A stretch of DNA of 64,000 nucleotides, taken from Hoeflea sp038900095 (GTDB lineage Bacteria; Pseudomonadota; Alphaproteobacteria; Rhizobiales; Rhizobiaceae). This document shows, in pieces, positions 16,373 to 23,640 of the stretch. Position numbers and translations under genes: made by a program. Positions within the stretch are counted from its first letter, which is position 1. Each line of letters begins with the position of its first letter. The stretch lies in NCBI RefSeq assembly GCF_038900095.1, contig NZ_JBBMQQ010000003.1, forward strand, positions 558,001 to 622,000. Reading direction: 5' to 3'. The notes below the pieces were generated by a model, which saw nothing but the letters and a program-made list of their open reading frames with translations, did no database searches and was not told the DNA's origin.

Positions 16373-17056
16373 TCAGGGTATGAGCTTGTAGCCACCGCTT
16401 TCGGTCACCAGGATTTCGGCATTCGAGGGATCGGCCTCGATTTTCTGGCGAAGGCGGTAGACGTGGGTTTCGAGCGTATGGGTGGTAACACCCGAATTGT
16501 AGCCCCAGACCTCTTCCAGCAGCACATCGCGGGTGACGACTTTCTGGTCGGCGCGATAGAGATAGCGGATGATGGCCGCTTCTTTCTCGGTCAGCCGGAT
16601 CTTGCCGCCCTTCTCGTCGATCAGCAGCTTCTGGCTCGGCTTGAAGATATAGGGGCCGACGGTGAAGGTGGCGTCTTCGCTCTGCTCATGCTGGCGCAGC
16701 TGCGCACGGATGCGGGCCAGCAGCACGGCAAAGCGGAAAGGCTTGGTGACATAATCGTTGGCGCCGGCCTCAAGCCCGAGAATGGTGTCGGAATCGGTGT
16801 CGTGGCCGGTGAGCATGATGATCGGCGACTTGAAGCCGCCCTTGCGCAGCAGTTTGACGGCTTCGCGCCCGTCCATGTCGGGCAGGCCGACATCCATGAT
16901 CAGAAGGTCGACATGTTCGTTCCGCGCTGCCTGCACCCCCTTGGTTGCCGAGGATTCCTGGGAAATGGCAAATTCCTCATAGAGCGAAAGCTGTTCGACA
17001 AGGGTTTCCCTGAGGTCATCGTCATCATCTACCAGCAGGATCGAGCGAGCGGTCAT
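16373..17056 (-). CDS. cenR: OmpR-family response regulator, CenR/OtpR-like
   Basis: A 227-residue two-component regulator. The receiver domain has the acidic cluster LLVDDDDDLRETL, the phosphoacceptor in LLIMDVGLPDMDG, the switch Thr in MLTGHD and the Lys in VTKPF. The C-terminal winged helix has EKEAAIIRYLYRA and HTLETHVYRLRQKIE. No histidine kinase gene is adjacent. Wording of the N-terminus and the neighbouring cNMP protein suggest the envelope regulator CenR (OtpR of Brucella), an inference from memory. I start at the ATG at 17056, which has GAAGAAGGAAG just upstream; an ATG at 17074 would add six residues. Confidence 0.87.
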   Translation of the reverse strand: MTARSILLVDDDDDLRETLVEQLSLYEEFAISQESSATKGVQAARNEHVDLLIMDVGLPDMDGREAVKLLRKGGFKSPIIMLTGHDTDSDTILGLEAGANDYVTKPFRFAVLLARIRAQLRQHEQSEDATFTVGPYIFKPSQKLLIDEKGGKIRLTEKEAAIIRYLYRADQKVVTRDVLLEEVWGYNSGVTTHTLETHVYRLRQKIEADPSNAEILVTESGGYKLIP

Positions 17057-17134
17057 TGCGGCTTCCTTCTTCATCGGGCGTCAATTCCGGAGCGGTCCGG
17101 CGTCACGGATGTGTCATATGGCATTGTGTTCCTG

Positions 17135-17169
17135 TTTAGGCACTTTCGGCGCGAGGGCAAAGTGCTAAA
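17135..17169. promoter_or_regulatory. Bulged inverted repeat between the cenR-like and YkuD genes
   Basis: TTTAGGCACTTT and AAAGTGCTAAA are complementary over eleven bases with one extra G in the left arm, around a 12-base centre. It lies in a divergent promoter region, 35 bases before the YkuD GTG and about 80 bases before the cenR-like ATG. It may be a regulator site. Confidence 0.4.
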
Positions 17170-17203
17170 TAGTCGTGTCTGGTCACAGCAGGAGCACTTG
17201 AAC

Positions 17204-17761
17204 GTGAGGCCGATGTTACACAAACCGCCGCTGAAACGGCCCCAGGCCCACACATTCGCGGTGCGTGTGTCGCCGACCGACCGGTTGAAGGCGCTGGTTC
17301 GTATCGGGCCAATGACGCTTCAGGCGGCGCTGGGACGCGGAGGCGTTACCGCGTTCAAGCGGGAAGGCGATGGCGGCACGCCGCGCGCGGCGATGGCCGT
17401 TCTGGCCGGGTTCCGCCGTGGCGGCATGCTGACGCCGGACCATGCCGGGCTGAAATTGCGGCGGGTGGGCCGCAGGGACGGATGGTGTGACGCACCGGAC
17501 CATGCGGCTTACAACAGGCATGTGCGGCTGCCGTTTGCCGCGAGCCATGAAACCCTGGTTCGCGACGACATTCTCTATGATTTCGGCTTCGTGCTCGACT
17601 GGAACATCCGTTCACGGCGGCGCGGGGCGGGCAGCGCGATATTCCTGCATGTGGCCAAACCCGGATTTCCGCCGACACAAGGCTGCATCGCGCTCAAACG
17701 CCGCGACATGCTGAGACTCATGCCGTTGCTCAGGCGCGGAACCATGATCCGCGTCGAATAG
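17204..17761 (+). CDS. YkuD-fold L,D-transpeptidase-like protein
   Basis: A 185-residue protein with the YkuD catalytic signature near the end: IFLHVAKPG followed by PPTQGCIALKRRDM, giving the His and the Ser/Thr-x-Gly-Cys nucleophile. Such domains cross-link peptidoglycan or attach lipoproteins to it. No signal peptide or membrane anchor precedes the domain, which is usual for the short rhizobial group and leaves export unexplained. I start at GTG 17204, nine bases after AGGAG; an ATG at 17213 is too far from it. The gene is divergent from the envelope regulator at 16373. Confidence 0.85.
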   Translation: MRPMLHKPPLKRPQAHTFAVRVSPTDRLKALVRIGPMTLQAALGRGGVTAFKREGDGGTPRAAMAVLAGFRRGGMLTPDHAGLKLRRVGRRDGWCDAPDHAAYNRHVRLPFAASHETLVRDDILYDFGFVLDWNIRSRRRGAGSAIFLHVAKPGFPPTQGCIALKRRDMLRLMPLLRRGTMIRVE

Positions 17762-17779
17762 ACCGGCGGTCCAAAAGGC

Positions 17780-18190
17780 TCAGACCCCGAACAGGCCGAT
17801 CGTCGCGCCGATCCCGATCATTACCAGCAGCCAGTGCAGGCCGTCGATCAGGGTCAGGTCCCAGCCGAAATTCTGATACCGCTGATTAATGGTCATGGTG
17901 GTGAAAATGATGCCGGCCCAGATGAAAAGCCCGGAAATGATGCCGTTGGACAGCGTGACCTGACCGGCCCCGAGATGGCCGATGATGCCGGCGGTGACGA
18001 AGGCCAGTCCAAGTTCGAGAATGAAGGTGGTGATCATCAGCGGTGCCATTGCCGGTTTCGACCCGGCAGGATCAAGCCTTGCCGCCTTCATCCAGGGCTT
18101 GGTCAGCGTTGAATAGTAGATCGCGCCGATGACGAAGGCGACGATGGCAGCGACCAGGATCGCCAGATAGTTCATGCCCGCGAAATTCAT
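17780..18190 (-). CDS. DUF1761 membrane protein
   Basis: A 136-residue protein with four hydrophobic helices. The N-terminal pattern NYLAILVAAIVAFVIGAIYY and then LTKPWMKA is typical of DUF1761 proteins, whose function is unknown. The ATG at 18190 is preceded by GGGAGAGGCAC. It converges on the YkuD gene, with 18 bases between stops. The remaining 200 bases toward brnA contain no recognisable gene. Confidence 0.85.
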   Translation of the reverse strand: MNFAGMNYLAILVAAIVAFVIGAIYYSTLTKPWMKAARLDPAGSKPAMAPLMITTFILELGLAFVTAGIIGHLGAGQVTLSNGIISGLFIWAGIIFTTMTINQRYQNFGWDLTLIDGLHWLLVMIGIGATIGLFGV

Positions 18191-18389
18191 GTGCCTCTCC
18201 CGTTCAAAAGGCGGAATATACCACGAATCGCGCACTCTTTTAGTGGTCAGCCGGGTGTCGATCTGAATTCGAAAAACGGCCCGAAAAGACCAGCAGGTCG
18301 TGCTGTCTGCACACCGGGCGGGTTCCGGATGTCTGAGTATCAAGCCTTGCCAAGGTAATGGATTATTACCGGAAGGGTGGCGCGCCTTG

Positions 18390-18674
18390 TCAGCTGCCTT
18401 TTGACCGGTGCGCGTCAACATACGACCGCAGGACCGCATTCATTCGCGTCAGATGGCCTTTTCCCTGCGCTTTGAAGAATTCAAGGACATCTGCATCGAC
18501 GCGCAAGCTGATTGGCTCCTTGGTCTTGGTGTGATTGACCAAGATCGCATCATCCCAAAAATCCTTTGGCAGCTCTGGTGCGGCTTGTGCATTGGCGGGA
18601 GCCTGTGTTTCGCCCCGTTCCTTCATCTTGCGCAGGTCGCTAAGACTTGCTTTCTTCATACCTTGCCCGGTCAC
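18390..18674 (-). CDS. brnA: BrnA-family antitoxin
   Basis: A 94-residue antitoxin. The C-terminal half, ISLRVDADVLEFFKAQGKGH followed by LTRMNAVLRSYV, is the DNA-binding ribbon-helix-helix of BrnA; the N-terminal half (LSDLRKMKERGE to PKDFWDDA) is the part that wraps the toxin in known BrnTA complexes. It overlaps brnT by 35 bases and is translated from GTG 18674 behind a strong AAAGGAGG; an internal ATG at 18659 is the alternative. Toxin-first order is typical of brnTA. It should neutralise BrnT and repress the shared promoter. Confidence 0.9.
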   Translation of the reverse strand: MTGQGMKKASLSDLRKMKERGETQAPANAQAAPELPKDFWDDAILVNHTKTKEPISLRVDADVLEFFKAQGKGHLTRMNAVLRSYVDAHRSKGS

Positions 18675-18912
18675 TTTGACCTCCTTTCCACGCTGTTATG
18701 AGGCGATAAACTTCACCTCTCCTGGTATAAACGACCGTGTAAATCTCGCCGTCGGCAATACCCAGAGCGATCATGCGTTTTTCGCCATAATCCCTGCGTG
18801 TGTCTTCTTTTTCCAAAACATTGTTTTCAAAAATAAGGGCCGCCTCTAACAGGTCGACGCCGTGTTTTTGATAAATTTCGGAACGTTTGGCTTCGTCCCA
18901 TTCGAATTCCAT
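18640..18912 (-). CDS. brnT: BrnT-family ribonuclease toxin
   Basis: A 90-residue toxin with the BrnT core: FEWDEAKRSEIYQKHGVDLL near the N-terminus, a central RRDYGEKRMIALGI, and VVYTRRGEVYRLITAWKG. In Brucella, BrnT is a RelE-fold ribonuclease that inhibits translation under stress. All blocks are intact, so the toxin is probably active. It is the first gene of a two-gene operon with brnA. The gene and its upstream region are visibly more AT-rich than the neighbourhood, suggesting recent acquisition. Confidence 0.92.
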   Translation of the reverse strand: MEFEWDEAKRSEIYQKHGVDLLEAALIFENNVLEKEDTRRDYGEKRMIALGIADGEIYTVVYTRRGEVYRLITAWKGGQSDRARYEESKS

Positions 18913-18927
18913 TTTCTAGTACTTGGA

Positions 18928-19037
18928 ATGTATTTTTCTACATACTTGTTCCTATTTCGGTTCTCACAATTGAGGGGGTGTCATTATTAATCGTATCGAC
19001 GATGTCGATTAATATTGTATATACAAAACGTATATAC
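18928..19037. promoter_or_regulatory. brnTA control region with three dyads
   Basis: Upstream of brnT there are three inverted repeats in AT-rich DNA: ATGTA-N6-TACAT at 18928-18943, TATTAATCG-N12-CGATTAATA at 18985-19014, and GTATATAC-AAAAC-GTATATAC at 19017-19037. BrnA is known to autoregulate its operon by binding inverted repeats, so one or more of these is a likely operator. Which one is not decided by sequence. Confidence 0.6.
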
Positions 19038-19061
19038 ATCTCAAGAGAAAACACTTTTGCC

Positions 19062-19709
19062 TCACCCGGCGATCCGCCACACCGACGTCCTCTTGATTTC
19101 GCTGTCTTCCAGCGCGCGGGTGACCGGCACGTTGTAGGTGGCTAGAAGATCCATTTTGTCGCGGGGGCAGTAGGCCCGGCCGGGATCGCCCACCAGCACT
19201 AGGGCGCCGCGCTGCGCCAGGGCGCTAAACCAGGGCCAGATCAGACTTGCCATGGCCTGGTCGTAGAAGACGTCGCCGGCGAGGACGACGTCCCAGCCCT
19301 CGTCATTCCCGATCAGATCGGTCTGGCGGAAGTCGAAGCTGACGCCGTTTTCAGCTGCATTGAGCCGGGTTGCGGTTGCGGCCCAGGGATCGATGTCGGC
19401 AGCCGTGACACTGGCAGCGCCTGCGCGCTTTGCGGCGATGGCGACAAGGCCAGAGCCGGTGGCGAAATCGAGAACCGATTTGCCTTCGACCAGATCCTTA
19501 TGGTCGATGACATGCCGCGCAAGACCCTGGCCGCCGGCCCAGGCAAAGGCCCAGAACGGCGGCGGCAGGCCAAGTGCATCGAGTTCTTCCTCGGTCTTGA
19601 GCCACAACTCGTGGGCTTCATCGGCCAGATGCAGCCGGATTTCCGGGACATGTGGCGGCGAGCCAAGCGCGGTGTTGGCGCGGATGAAGATCTCCGGCTC
19701 GGTTTTCAT
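19062..19709 (-). CDS. Class I methyltransferase, ETF-beta lysine methyltransferase-like
   Basis: A 215-residue SAM-dependent methyltransferase. Motif I is VLDFATGSGLVAIAAKRAGA, followed by TAADIDPWA, and a post-I block DVVLAGDVFYD in place of the DPPY of amino-methyltransferases. This pattern, with PEIRLHLADEAHELW and PFWAFAWAGGQGLAR before it, resembles METTL20-type enzymes that methylate lysines of the electron-transfer flavoprotein beta subunit; an Agrobacterium homologue is known. The substrate here is inferred only. The ATG at 19709 has GGAG upstream. It is the last of four co-directed genes starting with tsaD. Confidence 0.8.
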   Translation of the reverse strand: MKTEPEIFIRANTALGSPPHVPEIRLHLADEAHELWLKTEEELDALGLPPPFWAFAWAGGQGLARHVIDHKDLVEGKSVLDFATGSGLVAIAAKRAGAASVTAADIDPWAATATRLNAAENGVSFDFRQTDLIGNDEGWDVVLAGDVFYDQAMASLIWPWFSALAQRGALVLVGDPGRAYCPRDKMDLLATYNVPVTRALEDSEIKRTSVWRIAG

Positions 19710-19731
19710 CAAGCCGCTCCGCTATCGCGTG

Positions 19732-20169
19732 TCACTCCGGCGATCGTGGCGGATTGTCGAGATTGCCCATGCGGCAGACCTCGAGATACTCTTCCTCGGT
19801 CACCGGCTGAACCGACAGCCGCATTGATGTCACCAGGCTCATCTGGGCCAGTTTCGGGTTGGCCTTCACATCCTTGAGTGTCACCGGTTTGGGCATGTCG
19901 CACACGGCGCGGATATCGACACATTCCCAGCGCGGGTCGTCGGTCGTGGTGTCGGGATGGATGAGATTGCAGACCTCGGCAATGCCGACCACTTCAAGAC
20001 CTTCATTGGAGTGGTAGAAGAAGGCCTTGTCGCCGAGTTTCATGGCGCGCATGTTGTTGCGCGCCTGATAATTGCGGATGCCGTCCCACTGCTCGCCAAC
20101 GTCGCCCTTGGCCTTCTGCATTTCCCAGGACCATTTGAATGGCTCGGACTTGAACAGCCAGTAGGCCAT
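19732..20169 (-). CDS. EVE-domain protein
   Basis: A 145-residue single-domain protein. MAYWLFKSEPFKWSWE, then GIRNYQARNNMRAMKLGD and FFYHSNEGLEVVGIAEV, are the classic EVE (PUA-like) blocks. EVE domains have an aromatic cage that binds modified bases and occur both with restriction systems and alone; the partner here is unknown. It starts one base after the yciI stop and is followed by the methyltransferase 22 bases on, so it is probably co-transcribed with tsaD and yciI. Confidence 0.9.
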   Translation of the reverse strand: MAYWLFKSEPFKWSWEMQKAKGDVGEQWDGIRNYQARNNMRAMKLGDKAFFYHSNEGLEVVGIAEVCNLIHPDTTTDDPRWECVDIRAVCDMPKPVTLKDVKANPKLAQMSLVTSMRLSVQPVTEEEYLEVCRMGNLDNPPRSPE

Positions 20170-20170
20170 C

Positions 20171-20464
20171 TTATGCCTCCGGATTCCTGAAGACCCAATT
20201 GTAGGCCCGCACTTCGACCGATTCGAAGAGGCCGGCGATGGCATAGGGATCGCGTGCGGCGATGGCTTCGGCCTCGGCCTTGCTGTCGGCGGCAATCATC
20301 ACCAGGCTGCCCATCGGCTTCTCGTCATCGTCAAGCAGCGGTCCGGCCATCTTCAGGATACCCTGTGCATCCAGTGCCTTGAGGTGTTCGACATGAGCGG
20401 GCCGCTCGGCCATCCGCTTGTCGAGTGAGTTGGGCTTGTCTTTGCACATCAGGGCGTAAAGCAT
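20171..20464 (-). CDS. YciI-family protein
   Basis: A 97-residue ferredoxin-fold protein of the YciI family: MLYALMCKDKPNSLDKRM, RPAHVEHLKALDAQGILKMA, and DPYAIAGLFESVEVRAYNW. The conserved His and Asp (RPAHVEHL and ARDPYA) are present. YciI proteins are small possible enzymes with no settled reaction in most bacteria. It lies 99 bases after tsaD and one base before the EVE gene. Confidence 0.9.
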   Translation of the reverse strand: MLYALMCKDKPNSLDKRMAERPAHVEHLKALDAQGILKMAGPLLDDDEKPMGSLVMIAADSKAEAEAIAARDPYAIAGLFESVEVRAYNWVFRNPEA

Positions 20465-20563
20465 GAATTCTCCATCAGGTGGTGTTTGTGGCAGCGATCA
20501 GAACGGCCGATCCATCTGCCGGTGAATTCTATGCCCTGCCGGGCCGGTGGTTTCAATACCGGC

Positions 20564-21661
20564 TCAGGCCTTTGCGCCACGTTTGCCATGACCGATCACG
20601 GCCGTGGCGGTCTGATCGAGCGGCCACCGCGAGCGGGGGGCGAGGCTGAGCTCATCGGCCGGCAAACCTGCGGCCAGGCGTTCGGCGCCGGCCCAGGCGA
20701 TCATCACCGCATTGTCGGTGCACAGGTTGAGCGGTGGCGCGATGAAGCGGAAACCGGCTTTGGAGGCGCGGTTTTCAAGCGTGGCCCGGATTGCCTTGTT
20801 GGCGGCGACACCGCCCGCGACCACCAGCGCAGGCTTTGATTCGGTTCCGAAACGCTCATTGAAGCGATCAAGCGCCATCGCAATCCGGTCGTCGATGCTG
20901 GACGTGACCGATGTCTGGAAGGCGAGGCACAGATCGGCGATGGTCTGCTGCGACAGGGGCGCCTGCTCTTCCGCCATCTGCCGCACGGCGGTCTTGAGGC
21001 CGGAGAAGGAGAAATCCAGCCGCGGGTCGCGCCGCATCGGCACCGGCAGGCGGAAGTGCTTGGGCTCGCCTGCAAGGGCTGCCTGTTCCACGGCCGGGCC
21101 GCCGGGATAGCCGAGACCCAATAGTTTCGCGGTCTTGTCGAAGGCCTCGCCGAGCGCATCGTCGATGGTGGTGCCCCAGCGCTCATACTCGCCCACCCCC
21201 TTGACCAGCACGATCTGGGTGTGGCCGCCCGATACCAGCAGCAGCAGGTAGGGGAAGGCCACATTGTCGGTCAGCCGCGCGGTCAGCGCATGGCCTTCGA
21301 GATGGTTGATGCCGATGAAGGGTTTTCCAGCCGCCATGGCAATGGCCTTGGCCGTCATCAGCCCGACCATCAGTCCGCCGATCAGGCCGGGGCCGGACGT
21401 GACCGCGACCGCATCGACATCAGCAAGCGGCACGCTGCTTTCCTCAAGTGCCTGGATAACCAGCCGGTCGAGTGTCGAGACATGCGAGCGGGCGGCCAGT
21501 TCGGGCACCACGCCGCCAAAGTCGGAATGCAGGTCGAGCTGGCTCAACACCACGTCGGAGAGAATTTCGCCGCTGCCGTCGGGGTGGCGGCGGACGACGG
21601 AGGCGGCTGTCTCGTCGCAACTCGTCTCGATTCCCAGAATGTCCATGCTGCCGGTTTTCAT
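20564..21661 (-). CDS. tsaD: tRNA threonylcarbamoyladenosine transferase TsaD
   Basis: A 365-residue enzyme that transfers the threonylcarbamoyl group to A37 of ANN-decoding tRNAs, working with TsaB and TsaE. It has the ASKHA fold with DILGIETSCDETAASVV at the start, the metal-binding histidines in GINHLEGHALTA, the substrate loop LLLVSGGHTQIV, and the Asp in LCTDNAVMIAWAG. I start at ATG 21661; an internal ATG at 21646 is possible. It is divergent from hemC across a 191-base region with a perfect 18-base dyad. A weak ribosome binding site fits a constitutive housekeeping gene. Confidence 0.95.
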   Translation of the reverse strand: MKTGSMDILGIETSCDETAASVVRRHPDGSGEILSDVVLSQLDLHSDFGGVVPELAARSHVSTLDRLVIQALEESSVPLADVDAVAVTSGPGLIGGLMVGLMTAKAIAMAAGKPFIGINHLEGHALTARLTDNVAFPYLLLLVSGGHTQIVLVKGVGEYERWGTTIDDALGEAFDKTAKLLGLGYPGGPAVEQAALAGEPKHFRLPVPMRRDPRLDFSFSGLKTAVRQMAEEQAPLSQQTIADLCLAFQTSVTSSIDDRIAMALDRFNERFGTESKPALVVAGGVAANKAIRATLENRASKAGFRFIAPPLNLCTDNAVMIAWAGAERLAAGLPADELSLAPRSRWPLDQTATAVIGHGKRGAKA

Positions 21662-21734
21662 GCCTGGTCTTTGCTGTTGGTGCTGCAGCGGATGCATCCG
21701 GTGGGACGTGCGCTGCAAATGCCTTGAAGTGATG

Positions 21735-21780
21735 CATGCATGTCACGTTCAAATGAAGCCAGTTGAACGTGACATGCATG
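21735..21780. promoter_or_regulatory. Perfect 18-base inverted repeat between tsaD and hemC
   Basis: CATGCATGTCACGTTCAA at 21735-21752 and its exact reverse complement at 21763-21780 flank the 10-base loop ATGAAGCCAG. The element is in a divergent promoter region, 74 bases above the tsaD ATG and 73 bases before the hemC ATG. There is no T tract on either strand, so it is not an ordinary terminator. It could be an operator for a dimeric regulator or a stable RNA hairpin in one of the leaders. Confidence 0.8.
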
Positions 21781-21852
21781 AGCCCGAATGTTGCGCTCGG
21801 GAGATGATCCCGGTACCTGTCTGTCGGTAACAACGGATCGGATGTCTTGCAA

Positions 21853-22776
21853 ATGAAACCTTACCGCATCGGGACCCGCGGCAGTCCGCTCGCACTGGCG
21901 CAGGCCTCTGAAACACGCGCCCGGCTGATGGCTGTGCATGGCTTGCCGGAAGAGGCTTTCGAGATTGTCGTGCTGTCGACCAAGGGCGACCGGGTGACGG
22001 ACCGGCCGCTGTCGGAAATCGGCGGCAAGGGGCTTTTCACCGAGGAAATCGAAGAACAGCTGAGCGACGGGCGGCTGGACCTGGCCGTGCATTCATCCAA
22101 GGACATGCCGACGGTGCTGCCTGACGGGCTCGGCCTCGTGGCCTTTCTCGAGCGCGAGGATGTGCGGGATGCATTTATCGGCCGTACGGCACCGCGGCTT
22201 GAAGACCTGCCGCGCAATGCGGTGGTCGGATCGGCTTCGCTGAGGCGCCAGGCGCTGATCCGGCGGTTGCGTCCGGATGTCTCGGTGATCACCTTCAGGG
22301 GACAGGTGGAAACACGGTTGCGCAAGCTCGACGAGGGTGTGGTCGATGCGACGCTGCTTGCCCATGCCGGACTGAAGCGGCTCGGCTACACCGAGGTCAT
22401 CACTGACCTGCTTGATTCGGAAAGTTTTCCGCCGGCACCCGGGCAGGGTGCGATCTGTATCGAGGCCCGTCTTGATGATGCGCGCACCGCCGAATTGCTG
22501 GCGCCGATCAATCATGCCGACACGCAAGCGGCGCTGTTGTGCGAACGCGCCTATCTGGCTGCGCTTGACGGGTCCTGCCGCACCCCGATTGCCGGGCATG
22601 CAACGATTTCGGGCGACCGGATCTCGTTTTTCGGGATGATTCTCACCCCTGACGGCACCGTCTGGCATGAAAGCCGCGCCAGCGGAGCCACCGGTGATGC
22701 CGCAGCACTGGGGACCGAAGCCGGGACCGAGGTGCGCGAACGTGCCGGCAGCAGCTTTTTCGACAGCTGGGCCTGA
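21853..22776 (+). CDS. hemC: Hydroxymethylbilane synthase
   Basis: A 307-residue enzyme that joins four porphobilinogens into hydroxymethylbilane in heme synthesis. Conserved blocks: RIGTRGSPLALAQA at the N-terminus, the catalytic Asp region LDLAVHSSKDMP, SASLRRQALIRRLRPDV, and the cofactor cysteine C242 in LDGSCRTPIAGH, which carries the dipyrromethane. The ATG at 21853 is preferred; an in-frame TTG at 21847 is an alternative. It is the first gene of the run hemC-hemD-mitofilin-hemY-terB. Confidence 0.96.
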   Translation: MKPYRIGTRGSPLALAQASETRARLMAVHGLPEEAFEIVVLSTKGDRVTDRPLSEIGGKGLFTEEIEEQLSDGRLDLAVHSSKDMPTVLPDGLGLVAFLEREDVRDAFIGRTAPRLEDLPRNAVVGSASLRRQALIRRLRPDVSVITFRGQVETRLRKLDEGVVDATLLAHAGLKRLGYTEVITDLLDSESFPPAPGQGAICIEARLDDARTAELLAPINHADTQAALLCERAYLAALDGSCRTPIAGHATISGDRISFFGMILTPDGTVWHESRASGATGDAAALGTEAGTEVRERAGSSFFDSWA

Positions 22777-22785
22777 GGCGGGGCC

Positions 22786-23550
22786 ATGCGTGTTCTGGTG
22801 ACACGGCCGGAACCGGGCGGGCAGCGCACTGCCGATCAGCTTGCCAGGCTAGGCCATGTCCCGGTGCGGATGCCGCTGTTCGAGACCGTGGTTACCGCGG
22901 GGCTTGATGATCTGCCGCCGGTCGAGGCGATCAGCGGGCTGATCGTCACAAGCGCCCGGGCATTTGCGATGTTCGGCAATGGCGGTGTGAGCGGAACGGG
23001 GCTCGTCGATGTGCCCGTTCACGCTGTCGGGCCTGCGACGGCACAGGCGGCGCGGGAAGCGGGGTTTGTCCACGTTGCCGAAGGCGGGGGAACGGCAGAG
23101 GCCCTGACGGCGACCCTGACCCACCTGCTGGACCGAGATGCGGACGACGGGCAACCGGCCGGTTCGGCGGTTCGTCCGGGCGCGCTGGTCTATCTGGCGG
23201 GTGTGCCGCGCACGCGGGTGATCGAGACGGCGCTCGAGGGAGGCAAACACGGTTTTACGGTGGTCGAATGCTACAAAATGGAGGAAATAAGTTATTCGAC
23301 TGACATCTTAAAATCGGACTTATTGTCGCCGTCACCAGACGTCGTCCTGTTCTATTCGGCCAACGCCGCGCGATGGTTTTCGGAGCTGGTTGACGCCGCC
23401 AACCTTGCAAAAACCCTTGATTTCACTCGTTTCCTCTGCCTGTCGCCGGCAATTGCCGATCAATTGCGCGAGACCTGGCGCGAACGTGCGACCGTTGCCG
23501 AGCGTCCAGACGAGGACAGCCTGCTTGCATCGCTTGCCGCGTTGGGATGA
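22786..23550 (+). CDS. hemD: Uroporphyrinogen-III synthase
   Basis: A 254-residue HemD protein, the next enzyme after HemC, which inverts ring D and closes the ring. HemD sequences are very divergent, but MRVLVTRPEPGGQRTADQLA and GLIVTSARAFAMFG, together with VVLFYSANAARWFSELV and FLCLSPAIADQL, match the family. It starts nine bases after hemC. One unusual AT-rich patch lies near 23281-23310 inside the gene, encoding EEISYSTDILKS; the frame is intact. Confidence 0.9.
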   Translation: MRVLVTRPEPGGQRTADQLARLGHVPVRMPLFETVVTAGLDDLPPVEAISGLIVTSARAFAMFGNGGVSGTGLVDVPVHAVGPATAQAAREAGFVHVAEGGGTAEALTATLTHLLDRDADDGQPAGSAVRPGALVYLAGVPRTRVIETALEGGKHGFTVVECYKMEEISYSTDILKSDLLSPSPDVVLFYSANAARWFSELVDAANLAKTLDFTRFLCLSPAIADQLRETWRERATVAERPDEDSLLASLAALG

Positions 23551-23640
23551 TTTGCCGGAACAACCGCCACGGTTTGAGCGTATTGCAACCAAAGAATGCG
23601 CAAGATCAGCCGCTTCAAACCAGACCATTCAGGAGATGCC

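Noticed and set aside
16463..17203. Upstream extension of the YkuD gene
   Set aside because: The frame runs antisense through the cenR-like gene; AGGAG before GTG 17204 marks the real start.
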